Source of the DNA: UBA5738 sp964470995
GTDB taxonomy: Bacteria; Patescibacteriota; Minisyncoccia; Minisyncoccales; UBA5738
Direction of reading: 5' to 3'
Length of the DNA stretch: 58,731 nucleotides
Assembly: GCA_964470995.1 (NCBI GenBank)
Contig: CAYYEP010000007.1
Span: 1-58,731 of the forward strand
The position numbers and the translations under genes are program-made. The notes beneath the pieces were generated by a model. It saw nothing but the letters and a program-made list of their open reading frames with translations. It had not been told where the DNA came from and did not search any database. This document shows, piece after piece, positions 26,827 through 35,701 of this stretch. Each line of letters starts with the position of its first letter. Position 1 is the first letter of the stretch.

Positions 26827-28302
26827 ATGGAGAACAAACCAAATCAACTGCCGCGCACCCTAATCGGGGAACTTCCCGAAGCGGCCGGGCAGCAAGTGCG
26901 CGTTTGCGGCTGGGTACAAACCATCCGGACGCACGGCAAAATTGTTTTTTTTGATCTGCGCGATACCAGCGGAATGGTGCAAGCGGTTTTTGTGCCCAAA
27001 AATCCCGATTCCGGACTGGTGCGTGATGTGCGCCCCGAATGGATATTATCGGTGACGGGTACTGTGCAAAACCGGCCGGCTTCAATGGCCAATGACAAGA
27101 TTCCCACCGGAAAGATCGAACTGTTCATTGAGGATATCGAAAAGCTTTCCAAGGCCGAAACCTTGCCGTTTGGCATTGACGGCGGCGGTTACGACATCAG
27201 CGAAGAGAAACGGTTGAAATATCGCTACATTGATTTGAAGCGTTCGCGTCTGCACAAGAACCTTATTTTTCGCCACCGGGTTTACAATTATATCCGCAAT
27301 TTTTTAACCGCTCAAAGTTTTATCGAGATCGATACGCCCTACATGACCAAATCAACACCCGAAGGTGCGCGCGACTACCTGGTGCCGGCTCGCGTTGAAC
27401 CGGGGAATTTTTACGCTTTGGCACAAAGCCCGCAACAATATAAGCAATTATTAATGGCGGCCGGCATGGAGCGTTATTTCCAGATCGCCCGGTGCTTTCG
27501 CGATGAAGACACTCGCGGCGACCGGCAGCCCGAATTTACGCAATTGGACTTGGAAATGAGCTTTGCCGGCCAAGAGGAAATAATGGATTTGAATGAAGAA
27601 TTATTAATCGGGCTCGTCAAAGAATTGGCGCCAGAAAAGAAAATTCAAGAAATTCCTTTTCCCCGTATTTCATATAAAGAATCAATGGAAAAATACGGCA
27701 CCGACCGGCCCGACCTTCGTGCCGATAAGAACGATCATAATTCACTGGCATTTTGCTGGATCATAGATTGGCCGTTTTTCGAAAAAACACCGGAAGGCGG
27801 CTGGACATTTACCCATAATCCATTTTCTGCACCCATGCCGGAATTTGCTCAAGATCTCGAGAACAAGATCAATATTCCTAACATATTGGCTACCCAATAC
27901 GACATTGTCCTAAATGGTTCAGAGATTGGCGGCGGCAGTATCCGCAACCATCGGGCCTTCGCGCTTGAAGCGGTTTTTAGTATTATGGGCTATTCTCCCG
28001 AAAGAATTCAGGAAGGTTTTGGCCATATGCTGGAAGCTTTTTCTTATGGAGCTCCGCCGCACGGCGGAATCGCCTGGGGTTTGGATCGTCTGATAATGAT
28101 TCTCGAAAACGAGCCCAGTATCCGGGAAACAATTGCTTTTCCAAAGACTGGCGATGGCCGCGATCTGATGATGGGTGCGCCGTCCGCCGTCGATTCGATG
28201 CAATTAAAAGAAGCGGGGATATCAGCGATCAAGAAGGAGTCGTCCGCGCTGGTTCAAAAGTCAAGCGCAATAAAAATTCTCGATGGTAAACCGATTTCAT
28301 AA
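26827..28302 (+). CDS. aspS: Aspartyl-tRNA synthetase lacking the GAD domain
   Basis: Class II synthetase. An OB anticodon-binding domain is at about 10-105. Motif 2 is RCFRDEDTRGDRQPEFTQLDLEMSF and motif 3 is GGIAWGLDRLIMIL. Bacterial AspRS is about 590 residues; this one has 491. The about 100-residue GAD insertion normally placed between RPDLR and the FCWIIDWPFFE strand is missing, leaving only ADKNDHNSLA. Whether it is discriminating cannot be read from sequence. The end overlaps the next gene by 20 bp. Confidence 0.95.
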   Translation: MENKPNQLPRTLIGELPEAAGQQVRVCGWVQTIRTHGKIVFFDLRDTSGMVQAVFVPKNPDSGLVRDVRPEWILSVTGTVQNRPASMANDKIPTGKIELFIEDIEKLSKAETLPFGIDGGGYDISEEKRLKYRYIDLKRSRLHKNLIFRHRVYNYIRNFLTAQSFIEIDTPYMTKSTPEGARDYLVPARVEPGNFYALAQSPQQYKQLLMAAGMERYFQIARCFRDEDTRGDRQPEFTQLDLEMSFAGQEEIMDLNEELLIGLVKELAPEKKIQEIPFPRISYKESMEKYGTDRPDLRADKNDHNSLAFCWIIDWPFFEKTPEGGWTFTHNPFSAPMPEFAQDLENKINIPNILATQYDIVLNGSEIGGGSIRNHRAFALEAVFSIMGYSPERIQEGFGHMLEAFSYGAPPHGGIAWGLDRLIMILENEPSIRETIAFPKTGDGRDLMMGAPSAVDSMQLKEAGISAIKKESSALVQKSSAIKILDGKPIS

Positions 28303-29278
28303 ATACCGGCAAATTAGAAGTAATGACCCGAAGAGACCGGCGGCGGTGGTCAAGCGCCTGTTCTTTTTTGTGTTTAGTATAAGCTTGAGTGCATCTTTGT
28401 GTCTTATGGTGGATAATGCACAACTGGGTTTGGAAAATTACCTTTGTGCCCAGATCACCAAACCCGCCGAACAGACTACCCGGATCACGATTCCTGCCGG
28501 AATCGAACCCCCTCTTGATTTGGAAGCGAAAGCCGCCTATTCGTTAAGGGTTGGCGTCACGGGCCGGGAAAAAATACTCTATCGGGATAATGAGAATGAA
28601 AGCTACCCGATTGCTTCGCTGACCAAGTTGATGACTGCCGCTATCGTGTTGGAAAATCCCAAAATTTACGGTTTGGATCATTCGATTATCATAAGCCCGG
28701 AAGCGTCGGGCCAGTACGACGTGCCCGTATACGGTAATCTTTTTACCGGTGAATCCTATACTGTCGATGAATTATTGCATCTTATGCTTCTTTATTCGAG
28801 CAACGATGCCGCCTGGGCTCTTTCCGAAGCAATGGGGCAGGCTGAATTTGTAACCGCGATGAATCTCAAGGGGAAAGAGCTTGGTTTTGCGAGATTCGAA
28901 TTTTATAATTCCAGCGGTTTGGATCGCGAAGACGGCTTGACTAATTATGCCAGCGCCGCCGATTTAATGGTTTTGGCAAAATATATATTAAAAAATCATC
29001 CCGAGATATTTGATTATTCAATCAAGCCCGGCCCATATATGACCGAAAATGGCATTTCCAGCCTTAAATTATGGGATGGTAATTTACTGGTGGGGGGTAA
29101 GACGGGTTTTACTGAAAGGGCTGGCGGTTGTATGGTGGTGGTTTTTAGGGATGGTGGCGGCCGCCAATTTATCAATATAGTTTTGGGTGCCGTAAGTCCC
29201 GAAACCCGTGTCGAACAAATGCAAAAAATGATTAACTTTACCAATAACTCGGGGAATACTCTTGCCCGAACCAAATAA
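28283..29278 (+). CDS. dacA: D-alanyl-D-alanine carboxypeptidase (peptidase S11)
   Basis: Penicillin-binding protein that trims pentapeptides outside the membrane. 331 residues. A signal helix is at about 26-45. The three active-site motifs are SLTK (near residue 113), SSN (near 172) and KTGFT (near 273). The C-terminal beta domain of longer DacA proteins is absent. It overlaps aspS by 20 bp and precedes mraY, in keeping with the wall-synthesis cluster. Confidence 0.92.
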   Translation: MVNRFHKYRQIRSNDPKRPAAVVKRLFFFVFSISLSASLCLMVDNAQLGLENYLCAQITKPAEQTTRITIPAGIEPPLDLEAKAAYSLRVGVTGREKILYRDNENESYPIASLTKLMTAAIVLENPKIYGLDHSIIISPEASGQYDVPVYGNLFTGESYTVDELLHLMLLYSSNDAAWALSEAMGQAEFVTAMNLKGKELGFARFEFYNSSGLDREDGLTNYASAADLMVLAKYILKNHPEIFDYSIKPGPYMTENGISSLKLWDGNLLVGGKTGFTERAGGCMVVVFRDGGGRQFINIVLGAVSPETRVEQMQKMINFTNNSGNTLARTK

Positions 29279-29333
29279 ATTATTCGCGCCGCCGCCGCGC
29301 GGCCGGGATTCCGCCCAATCGAATAACGCTCAA

Positions 29334-30473
29334 ATGACATTATTTACGTTCAATATTATCCGAATACTCGTGCTCACCGCGCTTACCGCCGTCATTGCGT
29401 TTTTGGCGGCCGCACCCCTGATCAAGTTCTTGCATCGGATCAAATTCTGGAAGAAGAACGCCCGCCGCAAGGCGATTACCGGGGAAGAGGCTACCGTTTT
29501 TTTGTCTCTGCATAAAGAACGGGAAACCACTGTTCCCCGCGGCGGCGGTTTGCTTATCTGGCCATCGGTGTTACTGGTAACTTTGGCTATTTGGGGGATC
29601 GTCAATATTCCCGGCCAGGTATGGAATAATTTGGGCGCGGCGCGCCCATGGTGGTTCGCGCTGGCCGACTTCTTTACGCGCCGCGAAGTTTGGTTGCCGA
29701 TGTTTACTTTGATCGCCGGTTCGCTGGTGGGGCTTGCCGACGACGCGCTCACGGTTTATGGCAAAGGCCGCTACATCGGTGGCGGAATAAGTTTTAAGAT
29801 CCGCCTGTTAATCGTCGCGCTAATCGGATTGATTGGCGGAATATGGTTCTATTACAAACTGGGGTATACCTCAATCCATGTCCCGATGCTGGTCAATTTT
29901 CCCGTAGGTTTCGATATTAATATTGGCACAATCCCGCTTGGTCCCTGGTCCATTCCGCTTTATGTGGTTTTAGTCGTTCTTGTAATGCTGGCATCCTGGG
30001 CGGGGGGGGTGATTGATGGGCTGGACGGTTTGGCGGGCGGCGCGTTTGTCTCGATCTTTGCCGCATTTTCTTTAATTGCTTTTTCGCAGGGAATGGCCGA
30101 CTTGGCCACGTTCTGCGCCATAATTTGCGGCGCACTGCTCGCTTTTTTGTGGTTCAATATTCCTCCGGCAAAATTTTATATGGGTGAAACCGGAGTGTTG
30201 GGATTGACGTCGACAATGACGGTAGTGGCTTTTTTGACCGATTCGGTGATTGTCTTACCGATAATCGCGGGGCTTCTGGTGCTGGAAGCCGGTTCGGTGA
30301 TCGTTCAGCTTGCCTACAAAAAGATTCGCAAAAAGAAACTCTGGCTGTCGACACCAATCCATCATCATTTTGAGGCGCTTGGCTGGCCTGCGTACAAGGT
30401 AACGATGCGCTTCTGGCTGTTGGGTATTATCTTCGCCGCGCTGGGAGTGGCAATCCGGCTGATAGGCCAATAA
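29334..30473 (+). CDS. mraY: Phospho-N-acetylmuramoyl-pentapeptide transferase
   Basis: Makes lipid I in the inner membrane. From the ATG at 29334 it has 379 residues and about ten membrane helices. Family motifs are DDALTVYGKGRYI, VIDGLDGLAGG, PPAKFYMGETGVLGL and TPIHHHFEALGWPAYKV, the last being the MraY-specific HHHFE. An upstream ATG-like start at 29262 would overlap the carboxypeptidase gene and add a non-membrane tail, so it was not used. Confidence 0.94.
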   Translation: MTLFTFNIIRILVLTALTAVIAFLAAAPLIKFLHRIKFWKKNARRKAITGEEATVFLSLHKERETTVPRGGGLLIWPSVLLVTLAIWGIVNIPGQVWNNLGAARPWWFALADFFTRREVWLPMFTLIAGSLVGLADDALTVYGKGRYIGGGISFKIRLLIVALIGLIGGIWFYYKLGYTSIHVPMLVNFPVGFDINIGTIPLGPWSIPLYVVLVVLVMLASWAGGVIDGLDGLAGGAFVSIFAAFSLIAFSQGMADLATFCAIICGALLAFLWFNIPPAKFYMGETGVLGLTSTMTVVAFLTDSVIVLPIIAGLLVLEAGSVIVQLAYKKIRKKKLWLSTPIHHHFEALGWPAYKVTMRFWLLGIIFAALGVAIRLIGQ

Positions 30474-30486
30474 TTTTTACGCTAAG

Positions 30487-31917
30487 ATGGAACTTGATTT
30501 TTTACAAAAAAAATACCCCGAATTTATTTACAAAAGCTTTTCCTGGGAAATTGTCGGTTCAGACCTGCGCGCCGAATTTATTTTTTTAATGGGCGATATC
30601 GAATTTGCGCCTAATATCGTCATCCGCGGCGTAGGCGTTGATCGACTCGCGCTCCTTGATAAGCCGGTGATCGACAATCTGGTTTTTAATATGGGGCTGG
30701 CCGAAATTCCATCCTACTGGAAAGCCGCTTGCCCGCCCCGGATCGTGATTCGCGCAGGCTATTTGGACAAAACCCAGATTTCTTTTTGGCGGGATTTGAT
30801 CGCCAATATGGGACAGTTTTTTTACGAAAATAATTTACCATTTATCCGGCCCGAATTTGCGGTAAGTATTTCCAAAAAAGAGAAACTTGTCGCGGCCGCG
30901 GTTGAGCTTTCCAGCCGCTTCTTGGTGCCAATGGGCGGCGGGAAAGATTCTTTAGTAACACTGGAGCTGATCAAGCAAGAACTTCGCGAAAAACCTTATT
31001 TTGGAACTCATTCTGGGGAAAAGGTTATGGCATTTACGCTAAACGCCAATCCGGCGTTAAGGGCGGTGGTGGCCGTAGCGGGAGCAAAAAATATTTTTGT
31101 TGAGCGCAAAATTGATCCGCGGTTGCTGGAATTGAATAAGTTGGGTTATTTTAACGGACACACGCCTTTTTCTTCGATTTTAGCGGTGCTTGGGGTGGCG
31201 TTGGGGGTCATTTTTGACTGCCGCTACGTTGCGATTTCACAGGAGAGGAGCTCTAATGACGGCAATACGATTTACCGGGGCAAAAAAATAAATCATCAAT
31301 ACACCAAAACCATCGATTTCGAAAACAAATTCCGCGCTTATTCAAAAAAATATCTGGCCAAGGGGGCCGATTATTTTAGTTATTTAAGGCCGCTTTACGA
31401 GTTTCAAATCGCAATGCTTTTTTCCAACTATCCGCAATATTTCGATACTTTTTTAAGCTGCAATAAAGCTTATACGATCGCCAACCGCCAAAACAACGCC
31501 GGCTGGTGCGGAAACTGCGCTAAGTGTTTGTCGGTATTTTCCATGCTTTATCCTTTTATTGGCGAAGCTGGCGTGATGCGGGTTTTTCGCCAGGATCTGT
31601 TCAAGAACGCGGGCTTGCTGCCTATGATGCGCGAAATGTTGGGAGAGGCCGCCTGCAAGCCGTTTGAATGTGTTGGAACCATAAATGAAACCCGCGCGGC
31701 GTTCTATTCATCGTTAAAATTAGCGCGCAAAGAAAATCCCGGCGGCTTGCCGGTATTGCTCCAAATTTTTGAAAACCAGTATTTGCCGAATTATAGCGAT
31801 ACTGGCAAGGATGCCGCCGCAATCCTGTCCGGCTGGGAGAATAAAAACAATCTTCCCAAAGACCTGCAAATCGGCTTAAAAAACGCCCTAAAGGCCGCCA
31901 CCCTTGACAAAATTTAG
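30487..31917 (+). CDS. murL: MurL-like UDP-MurNAc-L-Ala-L-Glu epimerase
   Basis: 476 residues. The stretches FLVPMGGGKDSLVTLELIK (about 146-164), NGHTPFSSILAVLG, ISQERSSNDGNTIYRGKKINHQYTK (broken here only by length) and the cysteine set WCGNCAKCL match what I recall of MurL, which inverts L-Glu in UDP-MurNAc-L-Ala-L-Glu in Xanthomonas. MurL works with MurD2, a MurD that adds L-Glu. A murD gene lies 1.1 kb downstream. The organism may therefore make its D-Glu without MurI. A TTGACA-17-TATACG promoter starts inside its last codons. Confidence 0.8.
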   Translation: MELDFLQKKYPEFIYKSFSWEIVGSDLRAEFIFLMGDIEFAPNIVIRGVGVDRLALLDKPVIDNLVFNMGLAEIPSYWKAACPPRIVIRAGYLDKTQISFWRDLIANMGQFFYENNLPFIRPEFAVSISKKEKLVAAAVELSSRFLVPMGGGKDSLVTLELIKQELREKPYFGTHSGEKVMAFTLNANPALRAVVAVAGAKNIFVERKIDPRLLELNKLGYFNGHTPFSSILAVLGVALGVIFDCRYVAISQERSSNDGNTIYRGKKINHQYTKTIDFENKFRAYSKKYLAKGADYFSYLRPLYEFQIAMLFSNYPQYFDTFLSCNKAYTIANRQNNAGWCGNCAKCLSVFSMLYPFIGEAGVMRVFRQDLFKNAGLLPMMREMLGEAACKPFECVGTINETRAAFYSSLKLARKENPGGLPVLLQIFENQYLPNYSDTGKDAAAILSGWENKNNLPKDLQIGLKNALKAATLDKI

Positions 31918-31932
31918 CAAAGGTGCTATACG
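31904..31932 (+). promoter_or_regulatory. Consensus sigma-70 promoter at the end of murL
   Basis: TTGACA (31904-31909), 17-bp spacer, TATACG (31927-31932). It points into 1 kb without a gene, suggesting a non-coding transcript that starts near 31940. Confidence 0.65.
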
Positions 31933-31939
31933 CTTGTTT

Positions 31940-32938
31940 GTAGGCGGGTTGAATTCCCGGCCTGAGGCGAAAACGCGAAGTCTGCGTTAGTAAGCCGTGA
32001 TATTTTTTGCCAAGGAGGCGGATCCTGTCCCTCGCGAATGGCCCTTTGCCTTAAGCGAACTGGCGCAATCGGGTCCGCAAGAATTTGTACCGGAAAAAGG
32101 AGACTGCAAAATGCGCTCCGAATGGCAACCCGAGCCCCCCAGCTCACGCCATTCAACCGGCAAGTAATGGAGGTAAGAAAAATGCCTTAAATCGCCGAGG
32201 GAATCGGCGATAAAAAGATAGGTAGTTTGTGTGTTTATTAGGAGGCCGTACGCCTCCAGCCAGGCACTGCCTGGAAACTATAAAAAATGGCACAGAGAAA
32301 GTTCTAGTACCGTGACCTTGCAAAAGGGATACCGCGAAAAAACGATTATCTGTGCCTTTAAACGTTTTTTAAGGAGCGCTTTTTATTGACGCCTGGCGCA
32401 AAGCGGAAGGCGGTTCAACCAAGATCCCGTAGCGTTTGTCCCGGGGAGATTCGTTTTACGCGCGCTTAATTTTGGCGACTGCCAAGCGTAAAATAAAATC
32501 TCCTTCAATATCCGCTTCGAGGTGTGGATAACTATTATTGACACCTTTATCCAAAGTTATAGAATATTAATGTAAGTGAAAATGACAGTGATTTGAGAGT
32601 ATTGTACATTTACAACCTAAGGTCTCAAGAATGACTTTTTAAAAATAGATTCGATAATCAAAAAGTTGGACTCATAAATCTCGGGAAAGAAAAAGGAAAA
32701 AAATTTTCCCCAGCGAGAAGGAAAGTTGATTTCTTTTAACGAATGAATTCGGTTGCGGAATAAAGCGGTAACGAAAGTTATTGATCATCGAAAAGATCTT
32801 TTTTGGGATAAACTCAATGTTAAGGGTGGCAACACCCCCGACTAAATAGGAGAGCTCTGCGAGTACGCTTCCGCTAATTGTTTCTGATCCGGCGATCGGG
32901 ACCAACTAAGGGGAGCGTAAATTCGCACCTCTCCTTTT
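31940..32938 (+). ncRNA. Candidate large structured non-coding RNA
   Basis: No plausible protein frame in about 1 kb, although neighbours are tightly packed. It is bounded by a consensus promoter (31904) and an intrinsic terminator (32908). Inside are many stem-loops. ATCGCCGA / TCGGCGAT lies at 32191-32211. GGAGGC / GCCTCC lies at 32241-32257. CCAGGC / GCCTGG lies at 32260-32274. GGCACAGA / TCTGTGCC lies at 32289-32356 with a T run after it. A long nested stem (GGAGATT...TTTTACGC / GCGTAAAA...AATCTCC) lies at 32447-32505. It may hold one RNA or several. I recognise no known RNA family. Confidence 0.55.
32908..32938 (+). terminator. Terminator before murD
   Basis: AAGGGGAG / CTCTCCTT (8 bp with one G-U pair), then TTTTAT. 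It lies 86 bp before the murD start, so murD needs its own promoter or read-through. Confidence 0.75.
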
Positions 32939-33023
32939 ATATTTGTCATTAGATTTTTTTCGGTTCAGGACGGCTTTTTGCACATCAAGTTTTGTGATAA
33001 ACTTAATAATACAAAAGATTGCG

Positions 33024-34394
33024 ATGCAGGCTGACAATTACGACAACAAAAAAATATTGATTCTGGGGCTGGGCAGGGAGGGGGCAGCTAGCCTTCGATT
33101 TTTTTTAGATAATTATCCGGGTGCAACTTTGGGCGTTGCTGATCGCGCCACCGCGGACCAGATTAACCCGACGGTTAGCGCCATTCTGATGCAAAATCCT
33201 GCGATCTTGCGCCACCTCGGCTCCGGCTATCTCTCCTGCCTTGATAGTTACGATGTTATTGTCAAAAGCCCGGGGCTGCCGATCCATATCCCTCAAATCG
33301 CGGCCGCTTTTGCTCAAGGCAAAATCACGTCCCAAACCCGCATCTTTTTTGATCTATGCCCCGGTTATCTGATCGGTGTTACTGGCACTAAGGGAAAGAG
33401 CACAACCTCGTCAATAGTCTGCTCCATTTTGAAAAAAGCGGGCAAAAAGGCTTTGCTGATTGGCAATATCGGTACACCTATGCTGGGTTATTTAAGAGAT
33501 GTTGGCCCCGACACTTTCTGTGTTTGCGAGCTCTCGGCACATCAGCTCTACGATCTGCAAAAAAGCCCGCGCATCGCCGTTCTTTTAAACATTTATCCCG
33601 AGCACCTCGATTATTATAAAGATCTTTCCGAATATATATTCGCAAAATCCAATATTGCCAAATACCAGTCTCAAAACGATCTGCTAGTCTATAATTCTGC
33701 CAATATCGAAGTGGCCGCGATCGCCGCACGCTCCGTGGCTCGCAAAATCGCGTTCAACGAATACGAGTGGCGATACGAAGGGAAAACCGCCTTGATTGGC
33801 AAATACAATCTGGAAAACGCCAAGATCGGCGCCATTATCGGCCGCGAATTGGGGGTCGATGACAATGCCATTAACGCCGCGATCGCCGAATTCAAACCTT
33901 TAGATAACCGCCTTGAATTTGTAGGAAATTACAATGGTGCCGATTACTATAACGATTCGCTTTCCACAATCCAGGAAAGCGCGGTGGCCGCGATTGAAAG
34001 CCTTGGACTGAAACTGCAAACCCTGATTGCGGGCGGATTTGACCGCCAACAGCCGTTTAACAAACTGGCGGCCGCCATTCTTAAAAGCGGAATTGAATCG
34101 CTGATTCTTTTCCCGACAACCGGCGAGAAGATCTGGCGGGAGGTTCAAGAAGCCGCAACCACCTCCGGAGTGGCGCAAAATGGGTTGATGGTTAAGCCAT
34201 ATTTTGTTGAAACTATGGAGGAGGCGGTAGCGCGCGCGCTGGAAACGACCGCCGCCGGCCGCATTTGCGCGCTTTCGGCCGCTTCGGCCAGTTTTGGCGG
34301 ATTCCGTGATTATGCCGAAAGGGGAGCCAGCTTCCGGCAAAATTTGGAACGGTTGGCCGCGGATTGCGCGCCGGAAGCGGCAGTGAAGATTTGA
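33024..34394 (+). CDS. murD: UDP-N-acetylmuramoyl-L-alanine--glutamate ligase (MurD or MurD2)
   Basis: 456 residues from ATG 33024. The N-terminal KKILILGLGREGAASLRF binds UDP, the ATP loop is GVTGTKGKSTTSSI (about 116-129), and YNDSLSTIQESAVAAIE and LIAGGFDRQQPF lie in the C-terminal domain. The family adds glutamate to UDP-MurNAc-L-Ala. MurD takes D-Glu and MurD2 takes L-Glu. With a MurL-like gene upstream, MurD2 is possible but cannot be told by eye. A TTG start at 32943 would add a non-conserved tail. Confidence 0.92.
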   Translation: MQADNYDNKKILILGLGREGAASLRFFLDNYPGATLGVADRATADQINPTVSAILMQNPAILRHLGSGYLSCLDSYDVIVKSPGLPIHIPQIAAAFAQGKITSQTRIFFDLCPGYLIGVTGTKGKSTTSSIVCSILKKAGKKALLIGNIGTPMLGYLRDVGPDTFCVCELSAHQLYDLQKSPRIAVLLNIYPEHLDYYKDLSEYIFAKSNIAKYQSQNDLLVYNSANIEVAAIAARSVARKIAFNEYEWRYEGKTALIGKYNLENAKIGAIIGRELGVDDNAINAAIAEFKPLDNRLEFVGNYNGADYYNDSLSTIQESAVAAIESLGLKLQTLIAGGFDRQQPFNKLAAAILKSGIESLILFPTTGEKIWREVQEAATTSGVAQNGLMVKPYFVETMEEAVARALETTAAGRICALSAASASFGGFRDYAERGASFRQNLERLAADCAPEAAVKI

Positions 34395-34428
34395 ATATTT
34401 TTCGTCGCCGCTAATTTTTTCCACTATA

Positions 34429-35571
34429 ATGAATTTGCCTCTCAAAAAAAACAACGCGGCGCGCAAACGCCCCGATTTGGTATTACTGGCCGCGGTGGCA
34501 GCGTTGCTGCTTTTGGGGGTGCTTATCCTTTCCAGCGCTTCGGCGCTTAAATCACAGGCGGAATTCGGTGATAGCTATTATTACCTCCGGCACCAGATAA
34601 TTATGGGAATTTTGCCTGGTCTCCTGGCTGGGTTGGTGGCTTATTTTATCCCCCTAGAGTTTCTGCGCAAATGGTCGCTGGTCCTTATGGGGTTGGTATT
34701 GGTCTTGCTGGTTTTAATCTTTATTCCGGGGATTGGTTTTTCGGCGGGCGGCGCCCAGCGTTGGATTCATTTGGGTTTTGCTACGGTTCAGCCCTCGGAA
34801 ATTCTAAAAGTAGTGTTTATTGTTTATCTGGCCAGCTGGCTTTCATCGCACGCCGCGAGCCGCACCCGGAAAAAAACCGATAATGGGGAATTTTCTGAAA
34901 CGCTTTGGGCTTTTTTGGCAGTCGTTGGATTTATCGGCGCGCTTTTGCTTAAACAGCCCGACCTTAGCACTTTTGGAATAACTGCGGTCATCGCGCTGGG
35001 TATGTATTTTTTGGCCGGAACGCCGGTAAAGCATACTTTTTTCGTGATTTTTATGGGGGTCGCGATGCTGGCGCTGTTGGTTGTCGTCGAACCTTACCGT
35101 CTCGAAAGGCTTGATACCTGGATGTCGCCCGAATCCGATCCGATGGGTAACGGATTCCAATCCAGCCAAGCGCTTATTATGATCGGTTCCGGCGGGTTGC
35201 TTGGGCTGGGGTTGGGATCGTCGTCGGATAAATATGTTTTGCTTCCCGAACTTTTGGGCGACTCGGTGTTTGCTCCTTACGCGCAAGAAGTCGGTTTTGC
35301 CGGAGGAGCTTTGTTGTTGGGTCTTTTTTTAGTCTTTGCTTGGCGCGGCCTGATGATCGCCAAAGCCAGCGCGTTAAGATTTGATTATCTGGCGGCTTGC
35401 GGCATTGTTATCTGGATATCGTTGCAAGCAATGATTAATATCGCGTCAACAATGAGATTGATCCCGCTTAGCGGCGTACCGTTGCCGTTCGTAAGCTATG
35501 GTGGCACCGCCATCGCTATGGAGCTGGTCGCTACAGGACTGCTTTTGAATATTTCCCGGCGGGCCGAATAA
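34429..35571 (+). CDS. ftsW: FtsW/RodA-type SEDS glycosyltransferase
   Basis: Polymerises lipid II in the membrane. 380 residues and about ten helices. Signatures include GAQRWIHLGFATVQPSEILKVVFI (about 104-127), YQ-type loop residues, and the C-terminal GVPLPFVSYGGTAIA. Its place between murD and murG favours FtsW over RodA. It is followed by a partial dispersed repeat in reverse orientation. Confidence 0.93.
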   Translation: MNLPLKKNNAARKRPDLVLLAAVAALLLLGVLILSSASALKSQAEFGDSYYYLRHQIIMGILPGLLAGLVAYFIPLEFLRKWSLVLMGLVLVLLVLIFIPGIGFSAGGAQRWIHLGFATVQPSEILKVVFIVYLASWLSSHAASRTRKKTDNGEFSETLWAFLAVVGFIGALLLKQPDLSTFGITAVIALGMYFLAGTPVKHTFFVIFMGVAMLALLVVVEPYRLERLDTWMSPESDPMGNGFQSSQALIMIGSGGLLGLGLGSSSDKYVLLPELLGDSVFAPYAQEVGFAGGALLLGLFLVFAWRGLMIAKASALRFDYLAACGIVIWISLQAMINIASTMRLIPLSGVPLPFVSYGGTAIAMELVATGLLLNISRRAE

Positions 35572-35573
35572 AC

Positions 35574-35633
35574 TACTACAGGCAGCCATTCATCCCCGCG
35601 GCAAGGCCGGCGGGGTATTGTGGCAGATAAATA
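35574..35633 (-). repeat. Dispersed intergenic repeat, partial copy 4, reversed
   Basis: On the minus strand it reads TATTTATCTGCC ... CCCCGCCGG ... GCGGGGATGAATGGCTGCC, matching the first 60 nt of the element at 10912. The rest is missing. It lies between ftsW and murG. Confidence 0.8.
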
Positions 35634-35701
35634 TTCCAAAAATAGCTTAAATGTCGTATAATTAAACAATAAATATTAGACACTAAGCTGAATCAACCGA
35701 A

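Noticed and set aside
31926..32156. 76-codon minus-strand frame in the murL-murD spacer
   Set aside because: No SD site, no recognisable protein character, and it overlaps stem-loops of the candidate RNA.
32820..32940. T-box-like leader before murD (GGGTGGCAACACC followed by a terminator)
   Set aside because: The core differs from the T-box consensus, no Stem I with a specifier loop is evident, and the downstream gene is not a synthetase or amino-acid gene.
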